The notes below the pieces were generated by a model that saw only the letters and a program-made list of their open reading frames with translations, had not been told where the DNA came from and searched no databases. This document shows, piece by piece, positions 46,246 through 55,989 of a stretch of 64,000 nucleotides of DNA (the stretch's first letter is position 1; every line of letters starts with the position of its first letter). Source of the stretch: Dromiciops gliroides (lineage: Eukaryota > Chordata > Mammalia > Microbiotheria > Microbiotheriidae); assembly GCF_019393635.1 (NCBI RefSeq), contig NC_057867.1:3156889-3220888 (forward strand). The letters are read 5' to 3'. A program made the position numbers and the translations under genes.

Positions 46246-47265
46246 TTCACATTGTGCCAAGTGCATTATCACTACCCCTCTCCTTTATAGTATTGGCTTC
46301 TCTATGGACATTTTTCTCCTTGCTACCATTGTCTGTAGTACCTGGATCAGCAGCTAGATGTAAGAAGTTTGCTCCCTTCCCCTCCATTTGGTCAGTGTTA
46401 AAGCTGTTTGATCCACAAATCTCCAGGCAAATAATGTTCTTCTCAGCCTTCATTAGATGCATTCCATCCCTGACCAAGGAGTCCCCTCTGACTCAAACCC
46501 TTTCTCTCCCTGGAGCCAAATCCAAGCCTCTCAGATCCCATCTTCACCCATCTTTCTTTTCTGCAATTGGAAAAAGTAAAGAAAACATGTCACTGTGGCC
46601 CTATGGTCCAGCTGCTTGCTGAAGATGTACTCCTTAGCCCTGCTCTCCAGAGATGTCATTCATCCTGCTAGGAATCACCAAGTTGTCAACAAATTTGTCG
46701 GTCTTTTGAGGCTTTCCTTCATATCTCAGATACTTGTCTCCCTAATTTTCATGTCAGGCAGTCTCCAAACGCTGTGACTCTTTTCTTCTTCCTATGCCCC
46801 TTATTGGTTGACCTCCCTTCTGGAGGACCGTGTGGCCCCTTGGCATCATGGAACATGAGAAGCTGCTTCCTCTTCAGGTGGTCCAGTTCCACCTCCATGT
46901 GAGAAGCCCTATCTACTTGGTGCCATTCCTCCCATACCTTTTACTTCCATTCCTTCTCTAGGGAATGGGAAATCTCTGCCCACTAATCTCCTAATCTAGG
47001 TTAAGGTTCCCTGTGTTTTTCTTTTCACATCCTTCTCCTTTGTTTTCTCCTTGAAGCTCTTCTCCAATTCTTTCATGGAACACTTCACTTTCCTTGATAA
47101 GCTCCGGAGAATAGAGATGCATTCATTGTGTGCCAACTAATTATTATTCATTGTTCAATTCAATGAGCATTTATATATTAAGCACATCCTAGGTACAAGG
47201 TACAGATCTAGGTGCCATGAATACAAACACATGGTTCAAATGTATTTTCCATATATGACTGCTTC
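46246..47265. other. Intergenic DNA, no gene seen
   Basis: Contains a 130-codon open frame (46230-46622) with no family I recognise and no splice or promoter context; composition does not look coding. A short CATTTATATATTAAGCAC piece near 47160-47210 resembles a common SINE end. Confidence 0.5.
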
Positions 47266-47269
47266 CATC

Positions 47270-47480
47270 CTTTTGTTCACATTATTGCCCCTACCAAGGT
47301 GCCCTCCCCCTTCTTGCCACTTGTATAAGTCCTATCCTTATTTCAAGGCCTAGTTCAAATCCTACTTTCTCCATAAAGCCCTTCTTGAACACCCTAGACC
47401 TTGGAGATAATCCCTTATTTGGCTCTCCTCTACACTTAATGTGTATGCCACTCATTTGGCACATAACCTATACTTTTTTG
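47270..47480 (+). repeat. L2-type LINE fragment
   Basis: TTCAAGGCCTAGTTCAAATC, then CTACTTTCTCCATAAAGCCC and TTCTTGAACACCC are the 3' L2 signature. Confidence 0.6.
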
Positions 47481-48756
47481 TATAAGAAGTATGGCTGAAG
47501 TGGGCAAGGGCTACATTTCCCAGGATGCCTGGGCTTAGAGCATTAACAATTATTGGAGGAAAACAAAAGATTCCATTTCCCATGTGACCATGTACTCACA
47601 GGCTAGCTGGGGATTAGGGTGAGAGACTTCTGGAATGGATGGAGGATAGCTGTGAGGTGGAGGATTAACGGAGATCTTTTCTATGGATAGCAATGATGAG
47701 TAATATCTGAAGTAAACAAACTGGATGCTGCAGATATCATCACAAAGAGTTTTCTATCAGGTTTGCCAAACCTGTCTTCACTGAAGGATCAAAGCACCCC
47801 TCCCAACTTGCTCACTCTGACTACAGAGAGCAATTTGCCCATGCCTTCCCTGTTGGAGCTGGGAGTCTTTTGGAGGCACTTGGTTCTGAATCTACTCTGG
47901 TAGAAAGAGGGATGAAGCCACTCATTTGGAAATATGGCTCAGATTGTCTTCTGTTACTTTACTACTCGTTTCTGTTCCAATGAAATGTTTAGCTGTTTCA
48001 TTGTTGTCCCTTGCCTAGGTCTACTAGTGAGATGAGCAACTGAACACCTAACCCTAAACTGACTTCAGAAGTACCCAAGTTTTTTTACTAGATGGGGTCA
48101 AAGTAAGCTAGATATGAATAATACCATTAAAATTACCCACAACTTAAACCCAAGTCCATGAGGCTCCCGAGCTATTTGGATCCATGATCACATTGTTAAG
48201 CATGTTAGTATCTATGTAGCCTTTCTCCTCAATTAGATTGTAAACTCCTATATCTCTTTGCATCTCCAGTGCTCAGGTAGGGGAGAAGTGGAAGTTAAAG
48301 ATGGAAAGCTACATGGAGTCAGGATAGTATAGGGTTTTGACTGTCAACATTTTATTTCTCCTATAAACAATAGAAAATCATTATATTCTCCTAGTGATGG
48401 CTTCAAAACATGGAATGTTGTAGCCTCAGAAGAACCAAAGTTGTTAGCAAGCCAAAGGGCAAAGGTGAGATAAATGAATGTTGGGTATACATAGGCTGTA
48501 GCATGGCCAGTGATAACTTGTGTGTGAAGATAGCACTGAAGACTTCATCAAGGTCATGTATGTATAGGAGACCAGCCAAGATGGAGGGGTAGGAGGAAGC
48601 AGTACAGCCCAGCTCTCCCCCATACCTCCTTTAGTACAATCCTTTAGGGAGGAAAAATGGACTCTGAAATAGAGGTCTTCTAGGCATCCCTGATTAAAAG
48701 ATTATAGCTGAATAGAATCTTTGAAATACCAACATGGGTCAAGAGGAGCATAAAAA
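47481..48756. other. Intergenic DNA, unclassified
   Basis: No gene seen. CTACATTTCCCAGGATGCC near 47512 is a phrase common in old long-terminal-repeat elements, but no matching ends could be found, so no element is called. Confidence 0.4.
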
Positions 48757-49290
48757 TGTTGTTTGTCCTTCATTTTTGAAGAGGACCAATGATAGCACGG
48801 GTGATTCCATGACTTGTGTGTGCATTGGATCGAAGTGAGGCCAGGTTGCACAAAGTCATCAGCCTCACTCTGTCTTCCAGAGTCATCAAAGTCCAGTGGC
48901 AAGAGAAAAGTCAAGACAAATGACAATGGCCCAGGATGCAGTGAATGACCTCGCGTCTCTGGTGTCTGACCAAGCTCAAAGCCAAAGCTTCTTAAACTGT
49001 GAGTCACAACCCTATATGGGGTTACATAACTGAATGTGGGAGTTGCAAAAAATTTGGCAACAGTACAAGGTTATGTATACCTATTTTATATATCTATATA
49101 GTCAGGGTCATGTAAAAATTTCTCAGGCAAAAAGGGGTCACAAGTGGAAAAAGTTTAAGAAGTCCTGCTCTAAGCACTCCACAGTGCCTGCTTCAGTTGC
49201 CTTCATGGGCATTATAATAAATTGTTCTCACTCACCCATTCCAGCTAGAGGAAGTCTTTACATGTTTCCCCCTAACATAAAAAGGTAAAT
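48757..49290 (-). repeat. AACAACA-tailed repeat, split by a hAT element
   Basis: Minus-strand reading ends in GAAGGACAAACAAC and contains CAGAGTGAGGCTGATGACTT and TGGCCTCACTTCGATCCAAT, as at 51480-51530. The piece 48982-49166 is a later insertion: joining the flanks gives the continuous sequence found at 51370-51395. Confidence 0.75.
48982..49166. mobile_element. Short non-autonomous hAT-type DNA transposon
   Basis: Length 185 bp. Its ends read inward CCAAAGCTTCTTAAACTGTG and, reversed, CAGGACTTCTTAAACTTTTT, sharing CTTCTTAAACT as terminal inverted repeat. It is flanked by an 8-bp duplication, GCTCAAAG (48974-48981) and GCTCTAAG (49167-49174), the hallmark of hAT insertion. It has no coding capacity. 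The empty site is confirmed by the related repeat copy at 50944-51612. Confidence 0.8.
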
Positions 49291-49309
49291 ACAAGTGAGC
49301 AATCATAAG

Positions 49310-49635
49310 GAACTAAACAAGAATGAACTGTTTACATTCTAATAAGGAGAATGGATAAAAATGTTCCCTTAGAATTCTAATATCATCAGGGGTCATAGAG
49401 AGAATCAAAGAAGACAGAGGTCCTGGAAATCATTTTGTTATGTTTTAATAATTTTAAGAGAAGTAAGGAAAGGGGGAGGAAAAGGAATACATTAGAGGAA
49501 AAAAGATAGAAGTATGGTGGAAATTATCTCACATAATCAAGGTGCACATGTAAAAGAATATACAAACAGGAAGGAAGATACAGGAGGAGTAGGCTAGGAA
49601 CCTAATTTTCATGTGAACTAGTCAAAGGAGGGAGG

Positions 49636-49684
<49 letters not shown>

Positions 49685-50253
49685 GAGGAAAAAATACATT
49701 TCATTCAACAGGGAAGTAAGAGGGAAAAGAGAGTGATGGTGAATAAGATGGAGAGGAACTTCAGGGAGGGATTAGTTATAAGCAAAACAAACTCTAACCC
49801 AGAAAGGTGCATTGTAAAGAGGAGTTTAAAAGGAAAGAAATAAAGGGTAAGAACCTGTGATTGGCTTCTGACTGTGGAGAAGAGAAGAAGGACAAGGGAA
49901 TAGAAGCTGATTGCATCAAACCTGGAGCACTGATGCTGAACACATTCATCTCTCATTTCCTTCTTTGTAAAGAGGATATAGAAGAACCCAAGACAGGGAG
50001 AAGTATAAGAGAATAAGCTAGACAAAAATACAGAATTAAATGGTTATTATAACTGTGAATGGGAATGAGAAGAACTCATCTATAAAATGGAAGAAGTTAA
50101 CAGAATGGATTAGAAAGCAGAACCCAACAAAAAAATAATAACAAAAAAATAAGAAAGAGACAAACATAAAGATTCACACAAGTTAAAATAAGGAACTGGA
50201 GCAAATTCTATTTGCTATTATGCTTCAAATAAACTTTTAAGAAAAGCAGGGAT
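49310..50253 (+). repeat. L1 LINE fragment, left part
   Basis: A-rich sense strand. From about 50045, ATAACTGTGAATGGGAATGA and ATGGATTAGAAAGCAGAACC fit the start of L1 ORF2 (NGMNSP..KR..AEWI..QNP). The 5' portion is A-rich and assigned with less certainty. Broken by many changes and by the SINE at 50254. Confidence 0.6.
49633..49681. repeat. (AC)n microsatellite
   Basis: About 24 AC units inside the L1-like sequence. Confidence 0.9.
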
Positions 50254-50409
50254 GGGGGCAGCTAGGTGGCGTAGTGGATAGAGAACCAGCCCTGGATTCA
50301 GGAGGACTTGAGTTCAAATCCGGACTCAGATACTTAACAATTACTAGCTGTGTGACCCTAGGCAAGTCACTTAACCCCAACTGCCTCACAAAAAAAAAGA
50401 AAGAAAGAA
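50254..50409 (+). repeat. Young marsupial tRNA SINE inside L1
   Basis: GGGGCAGCTAGGTGGCGTAG to the GAAAGAAAGAAAAG tail. Exact 15-bp duplication AAGAAAAGCAGGGAT at 50239-50253 and 50410-50424. Confidence 0.92.
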
Positions 50410-50940
50410 AAGAAAAGCAGGGATAGCAATCATGATCTCAGATAAGTCAATAGAAAAATACTTTATTAAAAATTATTAAAAGAAATAAACAGAAACTACA
50501 GTAAGGTGAAAAATACCATTGACAATGAATTAATATCAAAATTAAACACGTGCTAAATGGGATAGCAACTAAATACTTAAAGGAAAATTACAAGAACTAG
50601 ATAGTAAAGCTATAATAGCAGGGGACTTCAGTGTACCCCTTTCAGACCTAGACAAATCTAACCCCAAAATTAGGACCCGAATAGAATTTTAGAAAAGTTA
50701 GATATTATAGACCTCTAGTGATTATTAAATGGAAATAGAAAGAAGTTTTTCATTTGTGCATGGTACTTTTGCAAAAATTGACCACATATTAGTGCTTAAA
50801 AGCCTCATGAACAAATGCAGAAAAGCAGAAATATTAGATGAATCTTTTACGGACCACAATACAGTACCAAATATATTCAACAAAGGCCATGAATGCCTGG
50901 GAAAGGATGTGGGGTGGTCATATATATTGATATCCATGGA
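50410..50940 (+). repeat. L1 LINE fragment, right part (ORF2 endonuclease region)
   Basis: Translation of the sense strand gives pieces such as IAGDFSVPLSDLDKSNPK, SFSFVHGTFAKIDHIL and CRKAEILDESFTDHNTV, the C-terminal half of the L1 apurinic endonuclease (GDFN, HGT..RIDHIL, SDHN motifs). The endonuclease frame is interrupted by stops. Its right edge meets another repeat near 50944. Confidence 0.75.
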
Positions 50941-50943
50941 TAA

Positions 50944-51612
50944 TAGGTGAGTAGCTTGAGGGAATCATTGGGATTCCCTAAATATGACAAGAGCCAAAGA
51001 AAAACCTCCAGTACATTGTGTAGATCATCAACAGAGCGTATGGGATGTTCAGGAAGGACTGGCACCTCTAGTGTGAGGGCTTGCAAAGCCCTTTTCAAGG
51101 CTGCTCATCCACCTTTGGTGTCCACCTGCCACTCAACTCTTGGCTGTGGCTCCAAGAAGCTGTAGCACTGTGACCATGTCCTGGTTAAAATTATCTCAGC
51201 ATATGGGCTAAACCAGGTTGAGGGTAACTGACAGGCCTCAAACCCATTAGTGAGTTGGGGGGGGGGCAGGGTGTCTATCCCAAGCATGTGAAAACTTCCC
51301 CTGGTGGAATGGGTGGATGAGAACAATTTGTTCCAATGGCCATGAAGGTGGCTGAAGCTGGCACTGTGGAGCTCTTAGAGCTTGGTCAGACATCAAAGAT
51401 GCCAAGGTCATCCACTGCATCCTGGGCTATTGCCAGTCATTTGGACTTTTGTCCTGCCACTGGACTCCAGTGACTCTGGAAGACAGAGTGAGGCTGATGA
51501 CTTTGTGCAACCTGGCCTCACTTCGATCCAATTCATACACAAGTCAGAACATTACCCCATGATGTCACTGGTCTTCTTCAAAAACGAAGGACAAACAACA
51601 ACAAAATCATGG
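50944..51612 (+). repeat. AACAACA-tailed long repeat, fuller copy
   Basis: About 660 bp ending CGAAGGACAAACAACAACAA. It contains the uninterrupted version of the hAT target site (CTTAGAGCTTGGTCAG) and the 3' body shared with the composite SINE at 41745. No protein similarity was recognised. The left boundary is set where L1 similarity stops and is approximate. Confidence 0.6.
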
Positions 51613-51757
51613 GAAGATATGGACAAGAATCATATGTGATAAGGTGCGGGTGACCCATGTTGGACACCATTGGAAGGAGTAGCCTCATGGCAACTTTGGT
51701 AAATGGATTTGTGGGCCCAGGAACTGGAATTGGAAAGGTCACATGGAAGGCTATTGC

Positions 51758-51940
51758 AGGGGCAGCTAGGTGGTGCAGTGGATAGAGCACCAGCCCTGGA
51801 GTCAGGAGGACCTGAATTCAAATCTGGCCTCAGACACTTGACATTTACTGGCTGTGTGACCCCGGGCAAGTCACCTAACCCTTATTGCCCCACAAAAAAA
51901 TAAATAAGTAAATAAATGAATGAATGAAATAAATTTTTTA
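51758..51940 (+). repeat. Young marsupial tRNA SINE
   Basis: GGGGCAGCTAGGTGGTGCAG through GTGACCCCGGGCAAGTC with an AAATAAATGAATGAATG tail. No clear target duplication was made out. Confidence 0.88.
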
Positions 51941-52940
51941 AAATGTGATTCCGAGGACTCTGGATTCCATCTGAGTGGTCCTAGGGAGCCACTGGAGTTT
52001 ATGGAGAAGGGGAGAGACATGGTGTGACCTGCCTTTTCAGGAAGTCACTTGGGCAGCTGAGTGAAGGATGAGCTGGGGTGGGCACAAGGGGGAGGCTCTT
52101 CTCTCCTCTTCACTGAAATGGCTCTGGCCCCACATTTCCTACTAGCTGCCCTGTAATGGGGCCTTCTGGAAAGAAAGCCCTCAACAAATACTTGTGGAGA
52201 AAAATAAAATTCTAAATAAATAACTTATATTGAATTGCTTGAGTTCTTAAGGGGGTGGGGAGGGAGGGAGGAAGAGAATTTGGAACAAAAAGTTTTAAAA
52301 ATCGATGTTAAAATTTGTTTTTACATGTAATTTTGGGGAAAATAACATTCTAAACAAATACTTGTGGAAGGACTCAATGAAGGTGAACCAGGTTTCCAGG
52401 ATCCCCTTTCAAGAGCAATTCTGTAGGCCACTCTCTAGTTTAGGTCCTTCTCACCTCTGGCTCTTGCCTCTTTCTGATCCATCCTGAACTGTGTCTGCTC
52501 AGTTGCCTCACCAAAAAAGCTTCAAAGGCACAAAGAACCAAAGCCTTTCTGTGGGTCTCTCCTTGAGTCAGAGTAGCACAAATGGACCTAAATAAGAATG
52601 ACACCCTTAATAACATCCTCCAGTGCTCCTCTCACCTTTTCTTGCAGACCTCCAATAAAGGGGAGCTCCTTACCTGTCAAGGCTCCCCATTGCACTTTGG
52701 GATAGTTCTCTTGTTCGCAAGTTTTTTCCTCTTCCCCCAAGCTCCTGGTTCTGCTCCTTGGGGCCAAACAAAGCAAAGCTGTTCCCTTTTCTTTCCAAAT
52801 ATTTAAAGATGGCTTCATGGTGGGTGTGAGTGTGGGCATGGGTGTGGGGAAAGGGATGGCTAAATGTCCCTGGTTCCTTCGATGACTTCTTATATGTCAT
52901 GGACTCCTCAGTGGTTGGCCTTTGGACTCTCTGCCACTTA
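51941..52940. other. Intergenic DNA, no gene seen
   Basis: Mostly unique sequence. A (GGGA)-rich spot lies at 52253-52280 and AT-rich stretches around 52200-52370. No recognised coding frame. Confidence 0.5.
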
Positions 52941-52949
52941 TCTATGGCT

Positions 52950-53590
52950 TTCCATGTTCCTCATGGTCCTCCAGCTGTAGTCTAACCAGGCCGAAGGGCA
53001 TAGGGGCACGCATCCTTCCCTATTCCCAGATGCCATCCCTCTCTTAGTGCAGCCTAATAGCACATTCAGTTCGGGGCCTGCCGTGGCACCCTGCTGATCC
53101 ACATGGGGCTATCATCTGCACGTTGGATGAGGATGAGGATGCCATCTTTGTCTTTACCCAAGTCATTTATAGAAATGTGAAACAACACATGGTCAAGCCC
53201 AGATCCCTGGGGCACTCCACTGGAGACCTCTCTCTTAGTTAACATGAGCCTATTCATTCTACCAATTGCAATGCCATGTAGTTGCACTGTCAGGCAGTGG
53301 CCTTATTGCCATCTTGGTCAGTAGAATTGCATGAAATTCTTTATCAAATGGGTGTGGATGAACCAGGAGAGGGAGCTCCAGGAAGGGAACTTGTGCAGGG
53401 TCCCACAGACAACTCAAACCCAGGGCCACCTGCTTTTCAAGCTGGCTCTCTGGCCACCGAACCACCCTGCCTTTCTTTCGCAGATGCTGCGCTAAAATCT
53501 AGGTAACCCATATCTACAGCGTTGGCCCTGGCCTGTCAAAAAAGGAAATGAGGTAAGTCAAGCGTGACCTGCTCTTGTTTTTAAAAATCA
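52950..53590 (-). repeat. CR1/L3-clade LINE fragment (reverse transcriptase region)
   Basis: The minus strand reads SGVPQGSGLDHVLFHISIND, the conserved reverse-transcriptase motif (SGVPQGS..GP.LF.I.INDL), followed by LGKDKDG. The + strand shows the familiar reversed phrases AAAATCTAGGTAACCCATAT and AAAAAAGGAAATGAGGTAAG. Old and broken by many changes. Confidence 0.75.
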
Positions 53591-53634
53591 AGGTTATTGG
53601 TGCCCTTTGTTTCCATCAGAGTCACTTCTGGAAG

Positions 53635-53800
53635 TGTACGACCTGTTCTGGATGGAGCCAGGTTGTCTCGGATCATCTGTAGGATAAAGTCCAAGCTTCC
53701 CAGCCTACCATTCAAAGCCCTCCCTAATCTTACTCCCACTTCCCTTTGCAGCCTTATTTCCCACTCCTCCCCCAAAGAAACCTCTTAATTCAGAAAAACT
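53635..53800 (+). repeat. L2-type LINE fragment, left part
   Basis: AGGATAAAGTCCAAGCTTCC, CATTCAAAGCCCTCCCTAAT and GCAGCCTTATTTCCCACTCC are L2 3' signatures. It resumes after the SINE at 53825. Confidence 0.7.
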
Positions 53801-53824
53801 GGTTTACTCCACCATTGTTCCCAA

Positions 53825-53930
53825 GATACAGGGGATAGTGCATGGGCTTTGGGATCAGAGGACCCGAGTTCGAATTCTGTCCCGCTAATTACTACCTGGG
53901 TGACCTTGGGCAAGTCACTCCAGCTCAAAA
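53825..53930 (+). repeat. tRNA-type SINE inserted in L2
   Basis: GGGGATAGTGCATGGGCTTT, GAGTTCGAATTCTGTCC and GGGTGACCTTGGGCAAGTCA form an older tRNA/MIR-like SINE. Confidence 0.6.
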
Positions 53931-53934
53931 TCCT

Positions 53935-54110
53935 CTGATTCCGCCTGCCACCTTTCTGCTTCCAAGGTTCTCAAACTCCACCCATTCTCTGAAGGTTCAG
54001 TTCTTCCTCAAAACCTTCCAGGACTAGTCCGACCCCTGATTATCTCTCCTTTTTTGAAAGAAGAGATAAGTACTACAGAAATGCTAGTGATTATTATTAA
54101 ATTAATACAT
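53935..54110 (+). repeat. L2-type LINE fragment, right part
   Basis: GGTTCAGTTCTTCCTCAAAA, then CCTTCCAGGACTAGTCC continue the L2 order interrupted at 53800. Confidence 0.6.
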
Positions 54111-54149
54111 TTAGCACCTAGATGTATAATATGCAACATATTGTTTGCC

Positions 54150-54262
54150 ATTCATTCATTCATTCATTCATTCAAGAAAGCAAGAAAACAAGCATGAAAA
54201 AAAGGAACAAAGAAAGAAAGGAAAGAAGGAAGGAAAGAAAGAGAAGGAAGAAAGGAAGAATA
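54150..54262. repeat. (ATTC)n and GAAA/GAAG-rich tracts
   Basis: Six ATTC units are followed by about 80 bp of purine-rich GAAA/GGAA repeats. Confidence 0.8.
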
Positions 54263-55490
54263 CAGACAGAGAGACAAAGAATCAAGGTTGAAGAAGTATC
54301 TTCCGAGCAAGGTCCTGGCCTCACTGCTGGGGATACAGAGACCCAAAGTGCCATGGGCCTGGTCTTTGAGGGGTTGTTGGGGGTCGGGGTAGAGCAGGTG
54401 ACATGAGGACCCAAATAACTAACTCATTTCCAAGTTAGATTGTGGTGTCCAAAGCAGGTGAGAGACAAAGGGAGAAGAGTTTCTAAAAAGAGGGAAGGAT
54501 CACTTCTCGGTTGGGGGAGGAGGGACCAGGGTGGTTTTCATGGGGCTTCAGAACTGGTGCCTGCTAGGAAAGGGCCTTGAACACCAGACCATTGCCATGC
54601 GCTGCTCCAGTAATCACGGCTTCCAGGTGACTGAGCACTTCCTGACTGTGGCTGGGGTGGCACCAACCTGGCCATGGGCACTCTCGGGGTGGGGGAGGGC
54701 CTTGCTCTGGGTCACCTGGCCAGTAAAGGTCTGCAGGCTGCTCTGTTGGAGTGAGTAAACCAGAGCAAAAGAGGTGAGGGAGGAGAGTCCCTACCCTGCC
54801 CCGCCCCCCCCTCCAGCTTTATCCTGCATCCAGATCCCTGAGTTTCTCCATTCTACCCCACTGGTCTACATTCATGTCTACAAGAAGATCTCTGACCCCT
54901 TCATGGCCCAGCAGAGCCCAGGCTGCTGGACAAGGGCCTTGTGGGAACAACACTGGCTCAGGGCCTTGGCATCTCCACTCTCTGTGGGGTCCCCCCCCAA
55001 GTCACTTCTGAGCTTTCTTCCTCCTCCCTGTGCTGGAGACAATCCCCTGAGTCCTACTTCCTTGGATGGTGGGGGGGGGGGGGGAAGCAGGGCTGGGAGG
55101 TAGATAGGCAGGCCTTCGAAGCCAGTCACTGGTTGGGCTCCTTGCCTTCTGCAGCCCACCATGTGGACAGTTGACACTGCTAAACTCTGCTCTGTACCTG
55201 AATAGGATCAATAGAGGGTCAGGCTATAACCACAGCCCTAAAGTGAATCTGACCTGGAACAGGAGTGAAAGTTGGGGTGGGGGAGGGCAAGATCTGAAGT
55301 TCTGTCTTCCCTGGCTATGGGATGGGCTGGCCAGGGCAGCCCAGGCCCCAGGGCTTTTGAGGGCTTTAGCCTGCACTCTCACCAGCAGGACCTTGGGTCT
55401 GGGCTAAGCAGTCCATTAATGGTTGACAGTCTGTATTTATCTTAATGATTTTCAAGGGTGGGTACTACTGGAAACATGCAGTCCAACCCC
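54263..55490. other. Unique GC-richer intergenic DNA
   Basis: No gene seen. From here composition returns to GC-rich DNA like that around the genes. A G-run of about 15 lies at 55070-55084. Confidence 0.5.
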
Positions 55491-55499
55491 CACCTCTGA

Positions 55500-55650
55500 G
55501 GCCCTTGGACCCTGGACCCTGGACCCAGGCCACTGACCCCAGGCTCCAGGCCTCTGAATGAAGGCCCCAGGGCCCAAGCCACAGGCCTCTGAATGCAGAT
55601 TCCCAGGACCCAAATTCCAGGCCCCAAGCCTCTGAATTCAGGGGCCTAGA
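55500..55650. repeat. Degenerate minisatellite, unit about 35-43 bp
   Basis: The phrase CCTCTGAAT recurs at 55551, 55586 and 55629 within similar CAGGCC...CCCAGG units; a shorter TGGACCC repeat precedes it. It stops about 55 bp before a TATA-like box. Confidence 0.7.
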
Positions 55651-55705
55651 AGCAGGGCAATTCCAGGGGAGGCCCAAGGGTCCTCTACTCAGGGATTCCC
55701 AAAAG

Positions 55706-55982
55706 GTATATAAGGTGGTGAGGACAACTCTCCTATTCACTGTCTGGCTTCAATTCAAGTAGGGCAGAGAGCCAAGCTTGGAGGTGGGAGCTGAGGGTGG
55801 CAGATGGGCCAGGGAGCAGGGCAGGGAAAGGTTGGCCATGTGGACGACAGAAATGTTGCCCCAGATGGGTACCCAAAGTTTGGTCATAGCCCAGGCAGGA
55901 GGGGCCAGGGTCACTCATCAGTAGGCCTGTCCTGCTGGAGGCTTGCTTGCACAGGAGGAGGTGGGGCTGGTTAATGTTTGTC
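55706..55982 (+). promoter_or_regulatory. GJB1: Candidate distal GJB1 promoter (speculative)
   Basis: A good TATA-like box, GGTATATAAGG, lies at about 55707-55717. About 250 bp on, GGTTAATGTTTGTCC (about 55969-55983) overlaps an HNF1 half-site (GTTAAT) with a FOXA-like TGTTTGT. GJB1 has a distal liver promoter (P1) several kb upstream of its coding exon in other mammals; this spot is 6.35 kb upstream. No exon 1A could be identified, so the link is an inference. Confidence 0.25.
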
Positions 55983-55989
55983 CAGTTCC

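Noticed and set aside
46230-46622. 130-codon open frame as a novel gene
   Set aside because: No codon bias, no splice context, no similarity recognised, and it starts inside a SINE end.
47481-48756. Possible long-terminal-repeat remnant
   Set aside because: Only one suggestive phrase; no paired ends, primer site or protein similarity seen.
53066-53287. Minus-strand open frame with reverse-transcriptase motif as a host gene
   Set aside because: It is part of a decayed CR1/L3 LINE.
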